From the NCBI GenBank assembly GCA_034620365.1, contig JAQGEQ010000186.1:248001-312000 (forward strand): a stretch of 64,000 bases of DNA. The letters are read 5' to 3'. Numbering within the stretch: position 1 is the first letter of the stretch; every line of letters starts with the position of its first letter. Source of the DNA: Pegea sp. RAD2-039 (Eukaryota > Chordata > Thaliacea > Salpida > Salpidae). Positions 55,567-64,000 of the stretch are shown here, in pieces. The translations under genes and the position numbers were made by a program. The notes beneath the pieces are model-generated. The model was not told the origin of the DNA, searched no databases, and saw only the letters and a list, made by a program, of their open reading frames with translations.

Positions 55567-56545
55567 ATCTATACATATATAAGGACATTTAAATCAACCT
55601 TAGACTTTGTACTAACAAACTTCAACTTTTGTTTTAATTCTTTCAACTTATTTTACTAATTTGTTCTAAGATCTCTAACTTGCAACTTGTTGTGGTTTAA
55701 AACTTTCAAGTTTGATGATTTCATTTTAAACCAGGTTATCAACGCAACTTTCGGTAAACAAACCAACCTGCTGTTGAAACTTCATCTTCTGTTTCGAAAT
55801 ATCATCTTGATCTTCTTTAATTTTCTTCGGTTGCTGCTTCACTTTCAAATCCATCTTAACAAAGATCAAGATCTTATAAACATTCAACAACCACTCAAAC
55901 CACCAACTTTTCGACCTTGTACTGGTGCCCTGTAGTTAGCCTGTCCAAATTGGTTTCTTTGAACCATATCTGAAATCACGTGATTAAATCTTTGCTAGTA
56001 CAATAGATGGAGCAACCAACTTTTACCCCTAGCAGCAAATGGTCGTAGGGCAGCAGCGACACCGTGTGGACGATACTAAAATAAAGAAAAAGTCAGAAAG
56101 ATTGATTTGTTGGAAGTCGACTACCGAATGTAAATCCATTAATTTTGTTGTTGTAACTACTCATCCAATATCAGAAGCTGATCACAGTGATCCTCATCTC
56201 ATCTCAACTCACAATCCTTCTTTTCTTCTCTTCAATCTTCTGTCTGTTCATCTCAACTCTGGACTGTTTAAAAATCAATCTTCAAAAACAACCAATCAGC
56301 TTTCAGCATCACCTGTTTTCGGATCACAGCTGGTTTCACAACTCCATAAGCTGCTGCTATCTGCATCTCGCGTTTATCCTTTATCACGTGACCATCCCCT
56401 CCTGCCTTCATCAGTCGTTTGGCTACAACAACAACTTGTTATTCGTGTCCACCCAGCAACTAACCAACCTGCGACAGAGCGGTAAGGGGCCGCACTTTGG
56501 GGCCGTTGCTTAGGACGAGGGACTGGTTTATTGGACTATTGAGAA
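55567..56545 (-). pseudogene. partial broken copy of NEK1
   Basis: Minus-strand counterparts of four NEK1 exons: the end of exon 6 (56469 to about 56530), exon 7 (56422-56313), exon 12 (56075-56027) and exon 13 (55969-55923). A few codons of exon 11 survive at the junction near 56140. Exons 8-10 and most of 11 are deleted, and there is no kinase domain and no C-terminus. Open frames read through this region on the plus strand are artefacts of intron sequence. The exon 13 copy has two amino-acid changes relative to the full gene. It separates the two SOD-like genes. Confidence 0.85.
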
Positions 56546-56875
56546 ATTAACATTTGCAGAAACTTGAATAATTCTAATCATTTTAAATTTTTATCTTTGA
56601 CCTTTTGATAACTTAAATGTTATTAGAGTAAAAGAAAGATAAAAGTAGAAATGAAAGAAGTTTTAAACTCAATCAAATATCAATTAAATCAGAAAATAAT
56701 AAATCTAAATTAGCTTATAGTCTTTAGTTTACAAGCTGAAACCCAAGATTATATAAAACTTTTCTCGATTGCTAGCTAACGGTAATCTGAGTTTAAAAAA
56801 CAGCCGCGTGGTGGTGCTAAAGATCAATTTGTAAAAAGTTTCTTAATATTCACGATTTGTCAGAAGCATCAATCT
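56546..56875. other. spacer between blocks A and B
   Basis: Contains the dispersed repeat related to 53070-53205 (about 56735-56870). No coding sequence seen. Confidence 0.5.
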
Positions 56876-57078
56876 CAACTTGAGCTTATTTATTTGTTAT
56901 AAACTCTCCAAGAGAGAATAGTCTTCTATCTTATTAAGTTTTCATTAAGATCGTTTTTATACGTAAACTTCACTTCAATTTCGGTCGCTTTGTTTCGACT
57001 AAACTGGCTCAAACAACAATCAAACACAAAAAATATTTTTGAAAAAAGTTGGATCTTTATTCACGAATCAGTTTCGAT

Positions 57079-57774
57079 TCAATCATCGTGATGTTCCTCA
57101 TTCATCATCGCTTCAAACTCCGCTCCAGAGCACTCTACAATCGTGCAACAAATCTTCTTCTTATTGATATGAATCTGTAAAAATTAGAGTCAAAGCAACT
57201 GATGAAGATCGAAAATGTGACGTCATACAGCCATTGATCGACCCATCACAGAGTTAGCTCCACTGAGTGAGAGACTGCGATGGAATCTCAGTTTTTCTGA
57301 ATGGACTTCACCTCTATGATTTGCTTTTAATACTCCAAGATCGCCTTCATCTCTATGAGAGGAATTATCAGAAATGATTGACATTTGAGATGGACTCACT
57401 CATTAGCAGGATCAGGGAAGTTGTAATGTGGTCCGATTGTACTGCAACGACCATTAGTAGGGGCACGTGTGTGGACATGGACTGGGAATCTCTTGAGACT
57501 TCCTTCGTGATGAAAATCAACGTGACCAACTAATCGACCATCCTAAAAAGACAACATCATCTCTATTCATGAACTTTATCATTAAAAGTCTCTTACCTCG
57601 TTTTCTTTCATACAAATCATACCATGGCTATGCATTCGTTGTTGAAACTCGCACTTGGCATATCTTTCAGCCTCAACTACAAGATTGAAAGAAGTATATA
57701 AGATGACAATCACCAAGTGAAAAGAACAAACCGTAAGCGAAGAAGACACAGATAGCAATGATCAATTTAAACAT
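57079..57774 (-). CDS. secreted Cu/Zn superoxide dismutase-like protein, copy B
   Basis: Paralogue of the gene at 54550-55231 with the same five-exon plan: 57774-57732, 57676-57597, 57542-57400, 57352-57229 and 57174-57079, giving 161 residues. Signal peptide, the four copper histidines and both disulphide cysteine regions are conserved; the zinc loop is shortened in the same way. Exons 1-3 are almost identical to copy A. Exon 4 differs sharply over about twelve codons (LKANHRGEVHSEK here). The C-terminus is longer and acidic with two histidines (NEEHHDD). Intron 4 carries TGACGTCA. Confidence 0.82.
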
Positions 57775-57859
57775 AATAAACTTCTTGTAAGACTTCCACC
57801 TGAAAAGAACTTTCAAACTCGTGGAGCTTGGTTAATGGCAAACAAGTAACTCGCTTTAC

Positions 57860-57867
57860 TATATATA
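57860..57867 (-). promoter_or_regulatory. TATA-like box of SOD-like copy B
   Basis: TATATATA lies about 86 bases upstream of the start codon. Further upstream, a conserved block (TTAAACATTTATTGCTGC, shared with 55360-55377) is retained in both copies and may be regulatory. Confidence 0.45.
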
Positions 57868-58721
57868 CACACCGCTGATTAATCGCAGCATAGTTAAACA
57901 TTTATTGCTGCTTATTCTGCAAATTTACTATAAAATTTCATCATTTTTTGTTTACTTTGTAAAATAAACTTAGCAAGTCAGGTCATTGGTTTTATGCTGA
58001 TAAAACAGATCTTTAATATGTTTATACTTTAACTAATTACTTTCTATCTTTCAACAACACCCAACTCGTTTCAGTACTAAATATTTGAAGACATTGAAGT
58101 TAAATCATCGAGGCTATTACTAATTTGGCTTTTATTACCAAAACTATTTATTATAAACTTATATTTGAATACTTTTGTTTGATTTTTTTAACTTACATTC
58201 TACCTAAGATTAAGCATTTTGATCTTAAACTTTAAGCTTACAGATTATTAAGATTCTTTTTGAATTAGTTAAAAGATGAACTTACTAAATTTAAATCATC
58301 ACATAACAAGAAGTTGTATTTACAACTCAGTTTTAACCAAAAAGTTTAATGGATTATAACACTGCTAATATAAGTTTTAAAATCAATTATTTTCGTATGA
58401 TAATTAAAAAATATTTTGAAGATAATATAAATAGTTTAGTGAGTATTCAGCACTTTTACATATCTTGTGGACTTTAAACTTATTTCAAATCCTTACAACG
58501 AATGTTAAAAGTTTTTGAAAAATGATGATACACAAAAAACAAATAAGTCTTTAGTAGCTCTTCTTTTCGAAAGCTAAGTGATTACAGAAAAGCTGATGAT
58601 GAGTTCTTCTTCTTAATTTCGCATCAAAGTGATTATTAACAAATAGAAAGTCGATTTTGCTGATGAAGAAATCATTCATTATCTGTCATCAGATAAAAAT
58701 GTCAGTAAAAAATTTGGAAGA
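57868..58721. other. SOD-like copy B upstream region and NEK1 3' flank
   Basis: The lower half is conserved with the upstream region of SOD-like copy A. The upper part is probably the NEK1 3' UTR. No other gene seen. Confidence 0.45.
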
Positions 58722-63527
<4,806 letters not shown>

Positions 63528-64000
63528 TTTGTTCACCAAAATTATAAGTATTTGAAAATTAATTCATAACTCTATCTGACAGAGTATCAAAAAATAAATT
63601 AATCTTTCAATTCATCCCAGAAAAGTTGTTTTTAGGAGTACATATTATAAAGTCAAGTTTAAAAGCTTACTAACCATGATTAATTAAAAAGTAAAATTAA
63701 AAAAAAATCATTTAAAGTTTAATAAAAGAATTTAAGAAGCAAGGAAGCTTAGGAGTAAGAAATTGTAAGAACTTATCATTAACACCAACACAATTGTACC
63801 AAAAGAACTCATTTTTATTCAAAGTTTTTTAAACTGTTCAAAAAATTAATTATTTATTTAGAGAAACAAAAGTGGAAAAGTTATTTTATTAAAGAAACTT
63901 TTTTAATGCATAAGTTTCAAAAATGTTATTTGAAATAAAAATCACAAAATATTTACAGATGATAAAATACTTTAAACAAATAATTTAAAAGTAAAACAAA
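63528..64000. other. NEK1 5' flank
   Basis: AT-rich sequence upstream of the NEK1 start codon. It probably includes 5' UTR and promoter; no distinct element was identified. Confidence 0.4.

Larger units (their letters stand above)
54230..56545. repeat. tandem duplication, block A (SOD-like gene plus broken NEK1 part)
   Basis: Homologous to 56876-62400. Order and orientation are the same: SOD-like gene (-) followed by NEK1 sequence (-). Compared with block B, block A lacks the NEK1 3' exons between about 58100 and 60840 and also the segment matching about 61415-62035. Matching parts are nearly identical; 55580-55930 and 60857-61207 differ at only a few positions. Confidence 0.85.

Noticed and set aside
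55687-55935. 82-codon open frame on the plus strand, repeated at 60963-61211 with near identity
   Set aside because: The conservation comes from the recent tandem duplication. Both copies cover NEK1 intron 13 and exon 13 in antisense, and no start context or domain supports a gene.
56039-56513. Plus-strand open frames of 148 and 108 codons, partly repeated at 62010-62351
   Set aside because: They are antisense to NEK1 exons 6-7 and introns, copied by the duplication; no independent evidence for coding.

Overview
The window is 64 kb of very AT-rich (roughly 72-75% A+T by eye) animal nuclear DNA. Spliceosomal introns with GT-AG ends, TRPC, FANCL, R-Ras and NEK1 genes, and truncated non-LTR retrotransposons all point to a metazoan. 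The introns of several genes are very short (about 45-60 nt). Many of them carry the palindrome TGACGTCA followed by TC. From general recall, unverified here, such compact introns and this motif suggest an invertebrate deuterostome, possibly a tunicate; the species cannot be fixed from the sequence.

Layout. 1-2.9 kb: gene-poor DNA with one LINE tail. 2.9-5.7 kb: a 7-exon clan-2-type cytochrome P450 (+). Its 3' half and an adjoining LINE remnant recur inverted at 17.9-19.8 kb as a broken copy. 9.0-10.5 kb: N-alpha-acetyltransferase NAA30 (-). 13.8-15.7 kb: splicing factor PRPF38B (+). 16.7-17.8 kb: decayed reverse transcriptase (-). 21.0-22.5 kb: GT10 alpha-1,3-fucosyltransferase (-). 22.5-28.7 kb: gene-poor. 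28.7-32.9 kb: a 19-exon TRPC channel (+). 34.7-36.1 kb: an SSUH2-like zinc-ribbon protein with an apparent frameshift (+), convergent with the DNA-repair E3 ligase FANCL (36.2-38.1 kb, -). 40.6-42.3 kb: a single-exon TMEM87 (+). 43.3-45.0 kb: a secreted-type phospholipase A2 that ends in a linker and a transmembrane helix (-). 48.9-51.1 kb: an RRAS2-like GTPase (+). 53.2-54.1 kb: a LINE 3' end (+). 54.5-63.5 kb: a tandem duplication holding two secreted Cu/Zn-SOD-like genes (-) and the NEK1 kinase gene (-), with a broken partial NEK1 copy between the SOD genes.

The genes do not form a pathway; this is an ordinary animal gene neighbourhood of mixed housekeeping and signalling genes. Exon boundaries given below were chosen by hand so that splice sites, reading phase and family similarity all agree. 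For most genes the summed exon lengths form an exact reading frame.

The observations most worth following are the TGACGTCATC motif repeated in short introns, the membrane-anchored sPLA2, the SOD pair that has lost most zinc ligands, and the two local rearrangements (inverted P450 copy, SOD/NEK1 tandem duplication).
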